From: Butyricicoccus sp.
Lineage (GTDB): Bacteria; Bacillota; Clostridia; Oscillospirales; Butyricicoccaceae
Reading direction: 5' to 3'
NCBI GenBank assembly: GCA_020025755.1
Contig: JAHHRO010000077.1
Coordinates: 1-5,413, forward strand
Length of the DNA stretch: 5,413 nucleotides
Below are positions 5,297 through 5,413 of the stretch, one piece after another; position 1 is the first letter of the stretch, and each line of letters begins with the position of its first letter. A program made the translations under genes and the position numbers. Below the pieces are notes generated by a model. The model worked only from the letters and a program-made list of their open reading frames with translations, had not been told where the DNA came from and made no database searches.

Positions 5297-5413
5297 AGGC
5301 TGTCGAAAAACTTCGACAGCCTTTCCATGGGGATCCAATCCCCCTGGATACAGAGCCGGTTCCCGTAGAAACCGGCTCTGATACCCCCGGTTTCGCGCCC
5401 GATGGCGCGGGTC
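5297..5413. repeat. Closely packed stem-loop array, truncated by the window edge
   Basis: Four consecutive stem-loops follow the minus-strand terminator with almost no spacing. AGGCTGTCGAA/TTCGACAGCCT (5297-5307/5312-5322) is an 11-bp stem with a 4-base loop. CCATGGGGAT/ATCCCCCTGG (5325-5334/5338-5347) is a 10-position stem with one T-C mismatch and a 3-base loop. CAGAGCCGGTT/AACCGGCTCTG (5351-5361/5370-5380) is an 11-bp stem with an 8-base loop. CGCGCC/GGCGCG (5394-5399/5404-5409) is a 6-bp stem with loop CGAT. No open frame here resembles a protein. The array could be a structured RNA, a dispersed intergenic repeat, or the end of a mobile element; the sequence does not decide, and the strand is not fixed. 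Confidence 0.6.

Noticed and set aside
4930..5328. Minus-strand 132-codon open frame starting in the hairpin array
   Set aside because: Its first codons are translated stem-loop and terminator sequence, then it runs antisense to zwf. No ribosome site or family resemblance was seen.
5165..5368. Plus-strand 67-codon open frame after zwf
   Set aside because: It is a basic, low-complexity translation across two terminators and the hairpin array, with no ribosome binding site. It is probably non-coding.
5297..5413. CRISPR array or integron cassette site
   Set aside because: The hairpin stems differ in sequence from one another, with no repeated unit and no regular spacer, and no attC-like core sites or cassette genes were seen.

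Overview
The window looks like chromosomal DNA from a low-to-mid-GC anaerobic Firmicutes-type bacterium. Genes are GC-balanced, spacers are AT-rich, Shine-Dalgarno sites are mostly strong GGAGG types, and two promoters match the housekeeping sigma consensus with 17-base spacers. The gene set and protein style suggest the Negativicutes, possibly a Selenomonas-like organism; this is an impression from recall, not a search result. All five supported genes lie on the + strand.

Left part (about 1-1018): an excellent promoter (107-135) with a perfect 9-bp inverted repeat sitting on the predicted transcription start drives a two-gene operon. The first gene is a short SpoVT/AbrB-type DNA-binding protein (80 aa). 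The second overlaps it by 14 bases and encodes a protein of the L-2-amino-thiazoline-4-carboxylate hydrolase (ATC hydrolase) family. The spacer 1019-1324 carries a probable terminator (1172-1200), an AT-rich palindrome (1229-1253) and a second near-consensus promoter (1275-1303), but no convincing gene.

Middle and right (1325-5168): three genes encode all three enzymes of the oxidative pentose phosphate branch: a beta-propeller 6-phosphogluconolactonase (pgl), decarboxylating 6-phosphogluconate dehydrogenase (gnd) and glucose-6-phosphate 1-dehydrogenase (zwf). They read as one transcription unit. The pgl-gnd gap is 57 bases, gnd and zwf overlap by 8 bases, and no terminator interrupts them. 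Gene order is the reverse of zwf -> pgl -> gnd only in part: zwf, the first enzyme, comes last. The products convert glucose-6-phosphate to ribulose-5-phosphate and reduce two NADP+.

Right edge (5169-5413): a strong terminator closes the zwf unit. It is followed by a probable terminator for a minus-strand transcript entering from beyond the window, and then by a tightly packed series of stem-loops (5297-5413) cut by the window end. This hairpin array, which includes a mutually exclusive alternative pairing, is the least explained part of the window and the best candidate for something undescribed. It may also simply be a dispersed intergenic repeat. The other item worth a second look is the AbrB/ATC-hydrolase pair with its operator-like palindrome.
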